Part shown: positions 30,917 to 39,310 of the stretch, in pieces | Layout of the letters: each line of letters begins with the position of its first letter | Position numbering within the stretch: the stretch's first letter is position 1 | Assembly: GCA_905197485.1 (NCBI GenBank) | Contig: CAJJYZ010000016.1 | Location: forward strand, 1 to 48,151 | From: an uncultured Lachnospiraceae bacterium | GTDB taxonomy: Bacteria > Bacillota > Clostridia > Lachnospirales > Lachnospiraceae | Direction of reading: 5' to 3' | DNA: 48,151 nucleotides | Translations under genes and position numbers: made by a program | Notes under the pieces: model-generated | Seen by the model: only the letters and a program-made list of their open reading frames with translations | What the model was told of the DNA's origin: nothing | The model's database searches: none

Positions 30917-32278
30917 TTACTCCAAGATTGTTCCTTTTCTGAAACGTTCGCATGATTTCATATTCTTCATACCGAAGTAGTAAATGAGACCCGTCGGAAT
31001 CGTTGCTGTAAAGAACGAAATATCAACATTGATTAAACCGATGACAGCTCCTACTGCAATTGCAAGAATCGCTGCCTTATTCACACCCGCATGGTCTCCA
31101 TTCTCATTGTAGAGGTCTGCCAAAGCTTCCTCTGAGTAATGTCTCTTATGAAGAATGAAGAAGTCTGTAATCAATACTGCGAAAATCGGTCCGAAGAACG
31201 CAGTGTAAATCTTAACGAATACGTCCAGACCTGCCGCAGAGCTATCGCTTGTCAGAATCCAAGGACAAGTTGCAACTGCGAGAACACCAACAAGAATCAC
31301 CGCTGTTCTGTGTTTCATCTTGAATGCATCCATGAATGCATATGCAGGCGGAATAACATTACTTGCAAGGTTTGTAGATAACTGAGCAAAGATGATAAAT
31401 CCTAATGTCACAACGAGGACGAATTTGTTATCTACCATCTGTGCAAACGCGTTGATTGGGTTTGCAATTCCTGTCGCTGTGGAAGCCATAGCACCGATGA
31501 GTCCAAGTAATACTGTTGCCGGAACCATCGCGAGGAAGTAAGATGCTCCACGCTTCGTTGCGGAATATCCGCCCTTCATCTCACGAGAATAGTCTCCTGC
31601 GTTTAACATTACCGTTGTACTGTTTCCGAAGAATGCGATAATCGCTGCGATAAACGGCATTCCCCATGTTCCTTCTTTATTCAGAAGTTTTGCACCAATC
31701 GTATCTCCGTACTGGGAAATACAGATGTATAACAGGTAAATCATAGCGATGGAAATTACGACGCCGCCGATATTTCCAACCCATTTTGCTCCCTGGAATC
31801 CTTTGATAGAAAGGAGAATCTGTACCACCTGGAACAAAATGAAATATAACCAGATATTATCATATCCAAAGAATGCGATGGAAATATTGTTGAGGGCTGC
31901 TCCGCCTAACCATGTCTGGAAACCGTACCACACGATACCAGGAAGCCCTCGAATCATAACCGGCACGATACTTCCTTTTGTACCGAACGCACTCTTTAAC
32001 TGTACCGCGTAAGGAGCTCCTGTCTTGTAACTGAACTGGTCGTTCATCGCGATACCTACAACCAGAATCATGGAACCTATCAATACCGCCGCAAACAACT
32101 GAACTAAGTTCAATCCTTTTTCAAGCTGTGCGGAACCCATCGTCAGCGTTCCGATGGAAATACATCCGCCGAGCCATAACATGGTGTTGGAACCCCAACC
32201 CATGATACGGTCTTTTTCTTTAATCGGCGCCAGAGAACTGGCTTCTTTTTTTACTTCATTGTTTTTTACTTCACTCAT
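30917..32278 (-). CDS. NCS1-family allantoin/hydantoin permease (copy 2)
   Basis: A 453-residue NCS1 transporter, clearly paralogous to the one at 28136. Shared landmarks are WLGGCISIGTL, RGLPGIVWYGFQTWLGGAA, LNAGDYSREMKGG and ASNVIPPAYAFMDAFKMK. Residues differ around the predicted substrate region (LNAGDYS against INASDYS), so the substrate spectrum may differ. It starts 26 nt after the second allantoinase gene and ends 18 nt before the first, so all four are in one transcript. Confidence 0.88.
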   Translation of the reverse strand: MSEVKNNEVKKEASSLAPIKEKDRIMGWGSNTMLWLGGCISIGTLTMGSAQLEKGLNLVQLFAAVLIGSMILVVGIAMNDQFSYKTGAPYAVQLKSAFGTKGSIVPVMIRGLPGIVWYGFQTWLGGAALNNISIAFFGYDNIWLYFILFQVVQILLSIKGFQGAKWVGNIGGVVISIAMIYLLYICISQYGDTIGAKLLNKEGTWGMPFIAAIIAFFGNSTTVMLNAGDYSREMKGGYSATKRGASYFLAMVPATVLLGLIGAMASTATGIANPINAFAQMVDNKFVLVVTLGFIIFAQLSTNLASNVIPPAYAFMDAFKMKHRTAVILVGVLAVATCPWILTSDSSAAGLDVFVKIYTAFFGPIFAVLITDFFILHKRHYSEEALADLYNENGDHAGVNKAAILAIAVGAVIGLINVDISFFTATIPTGLIYYFGMKNMKSCERFRKGTILE

Positions 32279-32304
32279 AACTCTCTCCTGTGTTTCACTT
32301 CCAT

Positions 32305-33708
32305 TTATCTTACCGGTGTAATGTATTCGCCGTATCCGACCGCTTCTTCTTTGTACATACCGTCTTCGGCAACCACTTTACCTCGAATAATCGTACATAC
32401 CGGAGCGCCTTTTCCTTCTAAGCCATCGAAGCAGGATACATGTCCCTTCGTCAACAGTTTCTCCTGTTCACATTTCCATGCTTTTTCAGGGTCTACGATT
32501 ACGATGTCTCCATCGAATCCAAGTTCAAAAGCGCCTTTTCGTCCGTAGAGTCCGAATACTTTCGCCGGATTGTAGTCCATCACTTTCGCAATAAGAGTCG
32601 GACATAAACCTTTTTTATGAACAACCATATCGAACATCATCGGAAGGAAATACTGAATCGCGTTGAGTCCGCCCCATGCATGCCAGATATCTTTTGTCGC
32701 ATTGTCTTTCTCGTCATCTGCCGCCGGAGAGTGGTCGCTTCCCACACAGGATAACGTTCCGTCCAGCACATAGTCCCAAAGTTTTTCCATGTCTTCTTTC
32801 TTTCTCATCGGAGGAGTACATTTTGCCGGAGCGCCCTTCTCGAATACGAAGTCTTCTGTGAATCCAAGGTAATGCGGACATGTCTCCGCTGTAATCGGAA
32901 GTCCTTCATGAATGGCGTCCTTTACAACCTGCGCTACCATCGGATGGCTGACATGGCAGATGTGCACTCTTCCACCTGTTGCTCTCGCCATATCGATAAC
33001 GTTCTTCGTTGCAACGAGCTCTGTCCATACGTCATGAGAATCTAAGAAGTCACGAATCTTCTCTTCGTTTGTGCGTCCTTCTTTTGCTTTCGCTTCTTTC
33101 TCTCTTTCGTAAACCTGTCCCCACTCTTCACAGTGGAATCCGCAAAGTGCATTATAAGGTTTCAGAATCTCCAACGCCTTTCTTACATTTCCCATATTCA
33201 CTGTCGGGAATAAATCTCCATTCGGACATGTGAATCCTTTAAATGCCGCAACACCGCAGTTGTGAAGGTCTACCAGGTCGTTCATGTTGTTTTTCACAGA
33301 ACCCGGCTGGTCGTCATAGTCTCCAACGATTCCTCCCCACAATGCGTAGTCGATAACAGAATGTTTACTAATCAGACCCATTTTCAAATCAAAAATCTCT
33401 TTGTTCATCAAAGAAGGGTCATTGTTGAGCGGCATGTCAATCAATGTCGTACATCCTGCCACTGCCGCTGCGCGGGAACCCGTCTCGAAATCTTCACGAT
33501 ACTCGAAGCCCGGCTCGTTCAAGTGTGCATGGCAATCGATGATACCCGGAAATACATAGTTTCCTTTTGCATCAATCACTTCTTTTGCTTCCACTTCTTC
33601 TCCCGGAGCAAGAAATGCTGCATACTTCCCGTCCTTAATCGCTACCGTTGCTTCGTAGATACGGTCCGGTGTAACCAGCTTTCCATTTTGAATCAATAAA
33701 TCATACAT
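32305..33708 (-). CDS. Allantoinase / cyclic amidohydrolase (copy 2)
   Basis: A 467-residue amidohydrolase paralogous to the enzyme at 29525. Metal motifs are DCHAHLNEPG near residue 58, AFKGFTCP with the bridging lysine near 155, GFHCEEW, HICHVSHP and GSDHSPAAD. The insert following the metal lysine differs from copy 1, so a different hydantoin-type substrate is possible. First gene of the operon, with AAGGAGG before its ATG. Divergent from allH across about 100 bp. Confidence 0.83.
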   Translation of the reverse strand: MYDLLIQNGKLVTPDRIYEATVAIKDGKYAAFLAPGEEVEAKEVIDAKGNYVFPGIIDCHAHLNEPGFEYREDFETGSRAAAVAGCTTLIDMPLNNDPSLMNKEIFDLKMGLISKHSVIDYALWGGIVGDYDDQPGSVKNNMNDLVDLHNCGVAAFKGFTCPNGDLFPTVNMGNVRKALEILKPYNALCGFHCEEWGQVYEREKEAKAKEGRTNEEKIRDFLDSHDVWTELVATKNVIDMARATGGRVHICHVSHPMVAQVVKDAIHEGLPITAETCPHYLGFTEDFVFEKGAPAKCTPPMRKKEDMEKLWDYVLDGTLSCVGSDHSPAADDEKDNATKDIWHAWGGLNAIQYFLPMMFDMVVHKKGLCPTLIAKVMDYNPAKVFGLYGRKGAFELGFDGDIVIVDPEKAWKCEQEKLLTKGHVSCFDGLEGKGAPVCTIIRGKVVAEDGMYKEEAVGYGEYITPVR

Positions 33709-33808
33709 AACTTTTTCCTCCTTCTCGTCTTATATTGCGGTTTTCTCTCTTTTCTGCTACCATAATACGTACAATCCAGCAGGAAATCCCCTTCAGGAGG
33801 TATATATT

Positions 33809-34669
33809 ATGAATCACAGGATTATACAAGCGTCTGATTTCGCGCTGCATATATTAAAAAATAAACGAAACGGTGAGATTCATTCCGTTTACCGCAAAAC
33901 AATCAACATCCGTATGGATGGAGTTCTTCTCGCGCTCCAGGCGTGCCAATCGCCTGTATCGCCGATTAGCCTTATCACAGAACTTACAGAAGATTCCATG
34001 AAAGACTTGCATCTTCAGGAAGGAACTGCCGTAACTGTCACAGATTCCTCTGTCAATCTCGGCTCTCACGCATTTTCTTTTCACGATTCGGAAATCATAC
34101 AAACCGAACTGAAAGAAACGCTCTCCTTCTCCTGTATCCAATTACTAAAAGAACATTTGAAAACGGTCATCCTATCCTCCCATACCGGAGGATTCGACAC
34201 TATTTTTCATCTGAGCCAGCGGAAAGATTCTCCGCTTCCTTCTCTGATATTAGAAGGCAGCCGCAGCTACTTGTCTCAAGCCTATTATTCCATACTGGAT
34301 AAAGATTATACATCTTCTTCCAGTTCCTTACGCCGTCTTATCGGACTGGGTACCGGGCTTACGCCATCCGGAGATGATTTTTTATGTGGTCTTTTGGCCG
34401 GCCTGATTCTGATTGGAAAAGAAGCTTCTCCTTTCGCTCTTCTCCTAAAAGAAGAAATCAGAACCCATCTCTCCAACACAAACGATATCAGCCAGGCCTT
34501 TCTCTGCTGCGCACTGGATGGACGATTCAGTCTTCCTGTCCTTCGTCTGACAGACATACCGGAGGCTATGTCTATTCACGCTTTGTTTCAACAAATCGGA
34601 CATTCTTCCGGAATTGACACACTCTGCGGCATTTTATTCGCTCTCGGCATGAATGATAATATCTTTTAA
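33809..34669 (+). CDS. allH: AllH-like DUF2877 subunit of oxamate transcarbamylase
   Basis: A 286-residue cytosolic protein of the DUF2877 (YlbF/AllH) family. The signature GLGTGLTPSGDDFLCG lies near residue 178. In E. coli AllF, AllG and AllH together are needed for oxalurate phosphorolysis. Here AllF and AllG are one polypeptide encoded 9 kb away, so AllH completes the enzyme. It is on the plus strand, divergent from copy-2 allantoinase, with GGAGG 8 nt before the ATG and a strong terminator after it. Control could therefore be separate from the fdrA-ylbE operon. Confidence 0.85.
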   Translation: MNHRIIQASDFALHILKNKRNGEIHSVYRKTINIRMDGVLLALQACQSPVSPISLITELTEDSMKDLHLQEGTAVTVTDSSVNLGSHAFSFHDSEIIQTELKETLSFSCIQLLKEHLKTVILSSHTGGFDTIFHLSQRKDSPLPSLILEGSRSYLSQAYYSILDKDYTSSSSSLRRLIGLGTGLTPSGDDFLCGLLAGLILIGKEASPFALLLKEEIRTHLSNTNDISQAFLCCALDGRFSLPVLRLTDIPEAMSIHALFQQIGHSSGIDTLCGILFALGMNDNIF

Positions 34670-34670
34670 A

Positions 34671-34700
34671 AACGGGCAGGTGTAAAAGCACCTGCCCGTT
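34671..34700 (+). terminator. Terminator of allH
   Basis: A 12-bp perfect stem (34671-34682 with 34689-34700, loop TAAAAG), followed by TACTTGTTTCT. It begins right after the stop codon. Confidence 0.85.
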
Positions 34701-34836
34701 TACTTGTTTCTAGTAATTATGTACAGTTATTTCGCTCCACCGTCATACTTCTTATGTATATTGCTAATTATAGTATATTCCACCCATTAATTCATTGGCT
34801 TAAAGCGATAAATACAAATACATTTTCTATCCATAT

Positions 34837-34857
34837 TGGACAAATCCGAAAAGTCCA
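34837..34857 (-). terminator. Weak hairpin downstream of etfA
   Basis: A 5-bp stem (TGGAC/GTCCA) within a repeated TCCATATT context, close to the etfA stop, without a T-run. Termination here is doubtful. The rest of 34701-34868 is AT-rich and shows no gene. Confidence 0.25.
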
Positions 34858-34868
34858 TATTCGTCCTG

Positions 34869-35849
34869 TTATTTCCCTAAATACTTCGCAAGAATCTCAT
34901 TCAAATCCCCAACAATTCCGTAATCTGCAATGTTGAAAATCGGAGCTTCCTCATCCTGATTGACCGCAATCATAAGCTTCGTATCTTTGATTCCTTCCGT
35001 ATGCTGAATCGCTCCTGACACACCAAAAGAAAGACAGATGCGCGGTCTGATAGTATAACCGGTCTGACCAATCTGATGCTCGAACGGGATGAACCCTGTA
35101 TCCACGAGAGGTCTTGTTCCTCCGATTGCAGCATCCAGGCTGTCCGCAAACTCTTTCAGAAGTTTAAAGCTTTCTTCGCTCTCCGTTCCACGACCACCTA
35201 CTACGACTATTTCCGCCGCAAGAATGCTGTCCGCATTGGAAGCTGCCGGACGTTTTTCCACAACTTTCACTTTCGATACCGGAATCTCGACATCCAGATA
35301 TGTCACTTCCGCTTTCTTTCCTTCCTGCTTCTCATACGGCGTATATACACCCGGTCTTACCGTCATCATCTGCGGATACACGTTCTCTTTTGTCACGATT
35401 GTTACAAAAACGTTCTCACCGAAAGACGGTTTGTTCTGCTTGATGTAATAGGAACCGTCTTCTTTTGTTCCTACCAACAATTCTGTACAGTCTGCGGTCA
35501 GTCCGCATCCAAGTTTCGCAGCGACACGTGAGAAAATAGAACGTCCTGTCATTGTCGCAGGAACGAGCACGCTTGAAGGCTCAATCTTGCGAAGCATATC
35601 TGCAATGACCTGGCTTACCGCGTCATCCTGAAACGCATAGTCTTTGTCCGTTTTCACTGCATAGACTTCATCCAGGTCCAGGCCTTCCAACTGTGCAGCG
35701 ATTGCGTCACAGTCGTCAGACACAACGATAGCAGAGATTTTTTCTTTCGTTGTCTCCTGAATGAAATGTGCTGCGGAAACAAGTTCTGACACAACAGTTT
35801 CTACATTTCCGTTATAGTGTTCTGTAAAAACACAAATTCCATTAGCCAT
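34869..35849 (-). CDS. etfA: Electron transfer flavoprotein alpha subunit
   Basis: A 326-residue ETF alpha subunit. The C-terminal FAD domain (about 200-320) has VVGGRGTES, GGTRPLVDTGFIP, HQIGQTGYTI and FGVSGAIQHTEGIKDT, all standard flavin contacts. With EtfB it accepts electrons from a flavin dehydrogenase. It begins directly after the etfB stop with no spacer. The gene upstream in the operon is a DAO-type FAD dehydrogenase, a type of enzyme that elsewhere (sarcosine/dimethylglycine dehydrogenase) passes electrons to ETF. Confidence 0.93.
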   Translation of the reverse strand: MANGICVFTEHYNGNVETVVSELVSAAHFIQETTKEKISAIVVSDDCDAIAAQLEGLDLDEVYAVKTDKDYAFQDDAVSQVIADMLRKIEPSSVLVPATMTGRSIFSRVAAKLGCGLTADCTELLVGTKEDGSYYIKQNKPSFGENVFVTIVTKENVYPQMMTVRPGVYTPYEKQEGKKAEVTYLDVEIPVSKVKVVEKRPAASNADSILAAEIVVVGGRGTESEESFKLLKEFADSLDAAIGGTRPLVDTGFIPFEHQIGQTGYTIRPRICLSFGVSGAIQHTEGIKDTKLMIAVNQDEEAPIFNIADYGIVGDLNEILAKYLGK

Positions 35850-36638
35850 TTAATTCTTTCCTTTCTCAATCTCGATTAATTCTTTGATTTTCGCCGCCAT
35901 CTCTTCCGGTGTTCCATGAAGCATCGTTGCCTTTCTTGTTCTCTCCGGCGAGAAGGAATCCGTTACGATAGTCGGAGAACCAGGAAGACCGATTTCCTCT
36001 TCCGCAAACTGAAGCTCCGCGTTCGTATACAACGCAAGCGGTTTGCTCTTTGCCGCACGTTTCGTACGAAGCGTTGCAAGGCGAGGTTCATTGCATCCGA
36101 AGCACACTGTCATGAGCGTTGGAAGCTCTGCTTCTATTACCACTTCCTCTCCCTGATATTTCTTCACCGCCTGAATCGTCTCTCCTCCGGCATATTCTAC
36201 CGCAGACACTTCTGCAACGTGTGGAATATTTAAGTATTCTGCAACCATAGCTCCCACCTGTCCCGTCGCTCCGTCGGAAGAAAAAGCTCCGCTTAGAATC
36301 AGGTCAAATTCTCCGTATTTCTCGATTGCTCTCGCGAGAGGTTTTGCCGTCGCAATCGTGTCGGCTCCTCCGAGACATCTGTCGGAAATCAGCACGCTTT
36401 CATCACATCCGAGCGCTAAGGCATCTCGGAGCGCTTTCTCTGCATCCGGCGGTCCCATCGTAAACACAACCACTTTTCCTTCTGTCTGTTCCTTCAAAAC
36501 CATCGCTGTCTCAATCGCATTCAAGTCAGCCGGGTTAATCATCCCCTCGGAACTCGCGCGCACAAGCGCGTGAGTTTCCGGGTCTACGGATACGTCATTC
36601 GAAACAGGAACCTGTTTAATAAGAACTGCTATATTCAT
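35850..36638 (-). CDS. etfB: Electron transfer flavoprotein beta subunit
   Basis: A 262-residue ETF beta subunit. It has the N-terminal LIKQVPVSNDVSVDP, the NPADLNAIETA region, GPPDAEKALRDALALG and the nucleotide loop FSSDGATGQVG. Electron-bifurcating EtfB proteins carry a second FAD at this loop, whereas ordinary ones bind AMP. The sequence resembles the bifurcating type in its DGxTxQVG pattern, but this cannot be settled by eye. It starts 41 nt after the FAD dehydrogenase stop. Confidence 0.93.
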   Translation of the reverse strand: MNIAVLIKQVPVSNDVSVDPETHALVRASSEGMINPADLNAIETAMVLKEQTEGKVVVFTMGPPDAEKALRDALALGCDESVLISDRCLGGADTIATAKPLARAIEKYGEFDLILSGAFSSDGATGQVGAMVAEYLNIPHVAEVSAVEYAGGETIQAVKKYQGEEVVIEAELPTLMTVCFGCNEPRLATLRTKRAAKSKPLALYTNAELQFAEEEIGLPGSPTIVTDSFSPERTRKATMLHGTPEEMAAKIKELIEIEKGKN

Positions 36639-36679
36639 ATCCTTCTCCTATCTAAATCCAATCAATATTTCCGGGCTTC

Positions 36680-37843
36680 TTATTCTTCGATGAGACGTTT
36701 GAATGCCCAGTTTTCAAGCAACGGTGTAGATTCTCCTACCATGATGAATTTTGCAAGGTCGCGGCTTGCTGCAGGCGCTTCAATCACACCGTTTCCGCCG
36801 TATCCTGTTGCAAGCATATATCCTTCTACCGGTGTCTCTCCGAGGATTGGCCAGAAGTCCTTCGGCTCTGCTCTGTATGATAACCAGGAAGATACAAGAC
36901 CGCTGTCCACGATACCAGGTACTTTTGCATCTAACTGGTCTAATAAGAAGTCGATGAAGTAATCATCTGTTCCGCCTGTTGCCGGTAATTTGTCCGGGTC
37001 CCACTGTCCTGCATGCATTGGGTTGCTTAAATCCATAGAAAGGTGTGATTTACAGATGAAGATGTTATCTCCTGCTCTCAATGCATAGAACTCTGGGTAT
37101 TTTAATACCGGGAATGTGTATCCAAGTTTCTTTCCCGGAGGACATAAGAAGAATGCCTCTGCTTTTGTATGCCAGATTGGTACGTCTACCCCAACCATTT
37201 CTCCTGTGAATTTGCTCCATGGGCCTGTACAGTCTACTACAACGTCGAAGTCATAATCGATTCCTTCGCTTGTCTTTAATCCTGTCACTTTGTTATCTAC
37301 TACTTTTACTTCTGTTACTTCCACGCCTGTTTTTACAGTTCCGCCGTTTGCCTGTAATTTCTTTGCGTAAGTGTTGGAAATCATGGTTCCGTCAAAGTAT
37401 CCGTCATCCTGTGTATAACCTGCTCCAAGAATGTTGTCTGTGGAAATATCAGGAAGGATTTCTTTGATTCTGTCTTTATCTGTGATGTATTCTCCTGTGT
37501 ATCCCGCTGCTTTTGCAAGAGCGATACCTGTTTTGATTACTTTTTCTACTTCTTCATTTGTAGCAACAACAAGTGTACCTGTTTTGTCAAATCCTGCAGA
37601 ACCTTTCTCCTCTTCTTCCATTTTTAAATAAGACTCAAATCCATAAAGTCTGACGTCCCAATATCTGTTCTTCAAAGAGTCATCGAAGAGACATACTGTT
37701 CCTGCAGATTTTGCTGTGGAAGCTCCTCCGATTGTGTTTTTCTCAAATACAGTAATCTCTGCGTTATCATAGAGACTTAAGTGATATCCGAGACATGTTC
37801 CTGAGATACCTCCACCGATAATACCAATTCTTTTCTTTTCCAT
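36680..37843 (-). CDS. DAO-family FAD-dependent dehydrogenase, ETF-linked
   Basis: A 387-residue flavoprotein of the glycine/sarcosine/D-amino-acid oxidase family. The FAD Rossmann motif GIIGGGISGTCLGYH opens the chain (6-20), followed by VFEKN, a second FAD contact in VVDCTGPWSK, and a C-terminal GYMLATGYGGNGV. Family members oxidise C-N bonds of secondary amines or amino acids. Placement between an M20 carbamoylase and etfBA suggests it oxidises the amino acid released by the carbamoylase and passes electrons to ETF, not O2. Substrate candidates are glycine, sarcosine or a D-amino acid; this is inference. Ribosome site AAGGAAGG. Confidence 0.85.
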   Translation of the reverse strand: MEKKRIGIIGGGISGTCLGYHLSLYDNAEITVFEKNTIGGASTAKSAGTVCLFDDSLKNRYWDVRLYGFESYLKMEEEEKGSAGFDKTGTLVVATNEEVEKVIKTGIALAKAAGYTGEYITDKDRIKEILPDISTDNILGAGYTQDDGYFDGTMISNTYAKKLQANGGTVKTGVEVTEVKVVDNKVTGLKTSEGIDYDFDVVVDCTGPWSKFTGEMVGVDVPIWHTKAEAFFLCPPGKKLGYTFPVLKYPEFYALRAGDNIFICKSHLSMDLSNPMHAGQWDPDKLPATGGTDDYFIDFLLDQLDAKVPGIVDSGLVSSWLSYRAEPKDFWPILGETPVEGYMLATGYGGNGVIEAPAASRDLAKFIMVGESTPLLENWAFKRLIEE

Positions 37844-37880
37844 TTGCGTTACCTTCCTTTCTCTTTATCCCTAACATGAC

Positions 37881-39119
37881 CTATTTCATGTTATCTACTT
37901 TCAATACTGTGTTTAATAAAACCTGACATCCTTTTCCGATGTCTTCGCTTTCTGTAAATTCATATCTGGAATGACTGATTCCGCCTTTGCTCGGCACGAA
38001 AATCATTCCCGTCGGAAATACCGGAGCCATCGTAAGCGAATCATGGAATGCTCCGCTTGGGATAACCGCATATTCATATCCCAATTCTTTCACCGACTCT
38101 TCAATCGCATCCTTCACCCAGTCTTTCATCGGTTCCGGCGCATGGTCGGAAATCTTCTGAAATCGGAAACTTAATCCGTTCTCCTCACATACTTTCTGCA
38201 AATATGCAAACGCCTCTTTTCCGACCGCATCCATCACAGAACGCTCCTGGTCGCGAATCTCCAGGTGGAATAAACAGCTTCCCGGAATTACATTGACCGA
38301 ATTCGGAGTAACCTTTATCGTTCCTACCGTCGCAACTGTAAATTCTGTTCCGTTCTTCTTCACAATCTCCGGAATACGTGCAATAAGATTGGAAGCCGCA
38401 ACCAATGCGTCTTTTCGGTCGCTCATGGCAGTGCTTCCCGCATGATTTGCTTCCCCGGTAATCTCGATTTCAAACCTCGTCACCCCTGCAATGGAAGAAA
38501 CGACTCCAATCGGTGTCCCCGACTTGTCGAGGCGGGCTCCCTGCTCCACATGAAGCTCCAGAAAGCATTTCACATCTTTTGGGTCCTTTTTCGCTTTCTG
38601 CGCATCTTCTACATGGATGCCATAACTTTTCACCACGTCTTTTCGTTCCATACCGTACATATCCACATCGTGTTCCGATGCATGTGCATCCACACCGCAG
38701 ATGGCGCTGCTTCCGAACAGTCCGCTTCCGAACCGGAATCCTTCTTCATCTGTAAATACGACAACTTCCAACGGATGATTCGGAACATATCCCGCTTCTT
38801 TCATCGCCTCGCAGACTGCCAGTCCTCCGACACATCCAACAACTCCGTCATACTTTCCTCCGTCCGGAACCGTATCCAGATGGGAGCCCATCACAATCGC
38901 CGGAAGGCTCGAATCTTTCCCTTCCATCCTGGCAATGATGTTCCCCGCTTCATCCACACGTGTCGGAATGCCAAGCTGTGCGAACCAGCTTCTGAAAAGT
39001 TCACGCCCTTTGACATCCTCTTTGGAATAAGCAATTCTGGAAAATGTCCCGTCCGGCTGTTCTCCGCACTTGTAAATTTCCTCTAAATGGATAATTGCTT
39101 TTTCTGCGTCAATGACCAT
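37881..39119 (-). CDS. M20 allantoate amidohydrolase / N-carbamoyl amino acid hydrolase (copy 2)
   Basis: A 412-residue M20 hydrolase. Metal motifs are GSHLDTV, the YDGVVG aspartate, DEEGFRF and LELHVEQG; the substrate region has ANHAGSTAMSDRKDA and a late GAFHDSLT. It is paralogous to the copy at 17835. ANHAGSTAM differs from the DHAGTTPM of copy 1 and could mark carbamoyl amino acid specificity, though I cannot prove it. First gene of a transcript with the FAD dehydrogenase and etfBA. The frame extends 9 codons upstream, but the ATG at 39119 is chosen because AAGGAGGA lies 7 nt before it. Confidence 0.82.
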   Translation of the reverse strand: MVIDAEKAIIHLEEIYKCGEQPDGTFSRIAYSKEDVKGRELFRSWFAQLGIPTRVDEAGNIIARMEGKDSSLPAIVMGSHLDTVPDGGKYDGVVGCVGGLAVCEAMKEAGYVPNHPLEVVVFTDEEGFRFGSGLFGSSAICGVDAHASEHDVDMYGMERKDVVKSYGIHVEDAQKAKKDPKDVKCFLELHVEQGARLDKSGTPIGVVSSIAGVTRFEIEITGEANHAGSTAMSDRKDALVAASNLIARIPEIVKKNGTEFTVATVGTIKVTPNSVNVIPGSCLFHLEIRDQERSVMDAVGKEAFAYLQKVCEENGLSFRFQKISDHAPEPMKDWVKDAIEESVKELGYEYAVIPSGAFHDSLTMAPVFPTGMIFVPSKGGISHSRYEFTESEDIGKGCQVLLNTVLKVDNMK

Positions 39120-39159
39120 TTTCTCTTCCTCCTTCACAATTTCCATAAAAACACCGCTT

Positions 39160-39260
39160 CATTTTTGTTCACTTTTTACAATTATAGATTATATACTCTT
39201 TTCCCCTTGTCTATATTTGACATTATAGTTTATTTTTTAACAATTTACATCTGCACATTG
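39160..39260 (-). promoter_or_regulatory. Promoter region of the carbamoylase-etf operon
   Basis: AT-rich stretch with three minus-strand TATAAT matches but no consensus -35 at proper spacing, which suggests activator dependence. TGTC-N7-GACA (39208-39222) forms a palindrome and shares TGTCTAT with the allE promoter region. Confidence 0.35.
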
Positions 39261-39271
39261 TGGCAAAAATA

Positions 39272-39310
39272 ACAAAAGCATTTTATCCATGACAGATAAA
39301 ATGCTTTTGT
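39272..39310 (-). terminator. Terminator of the PucR-type regulator gene
   Basis: 16-bp perfect stem (39272-39287 with 39295-39310, 7-nt loop) starting right after the stop codon, followed on the minus strand by TTATTTTTG. Confidence 0.85.
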
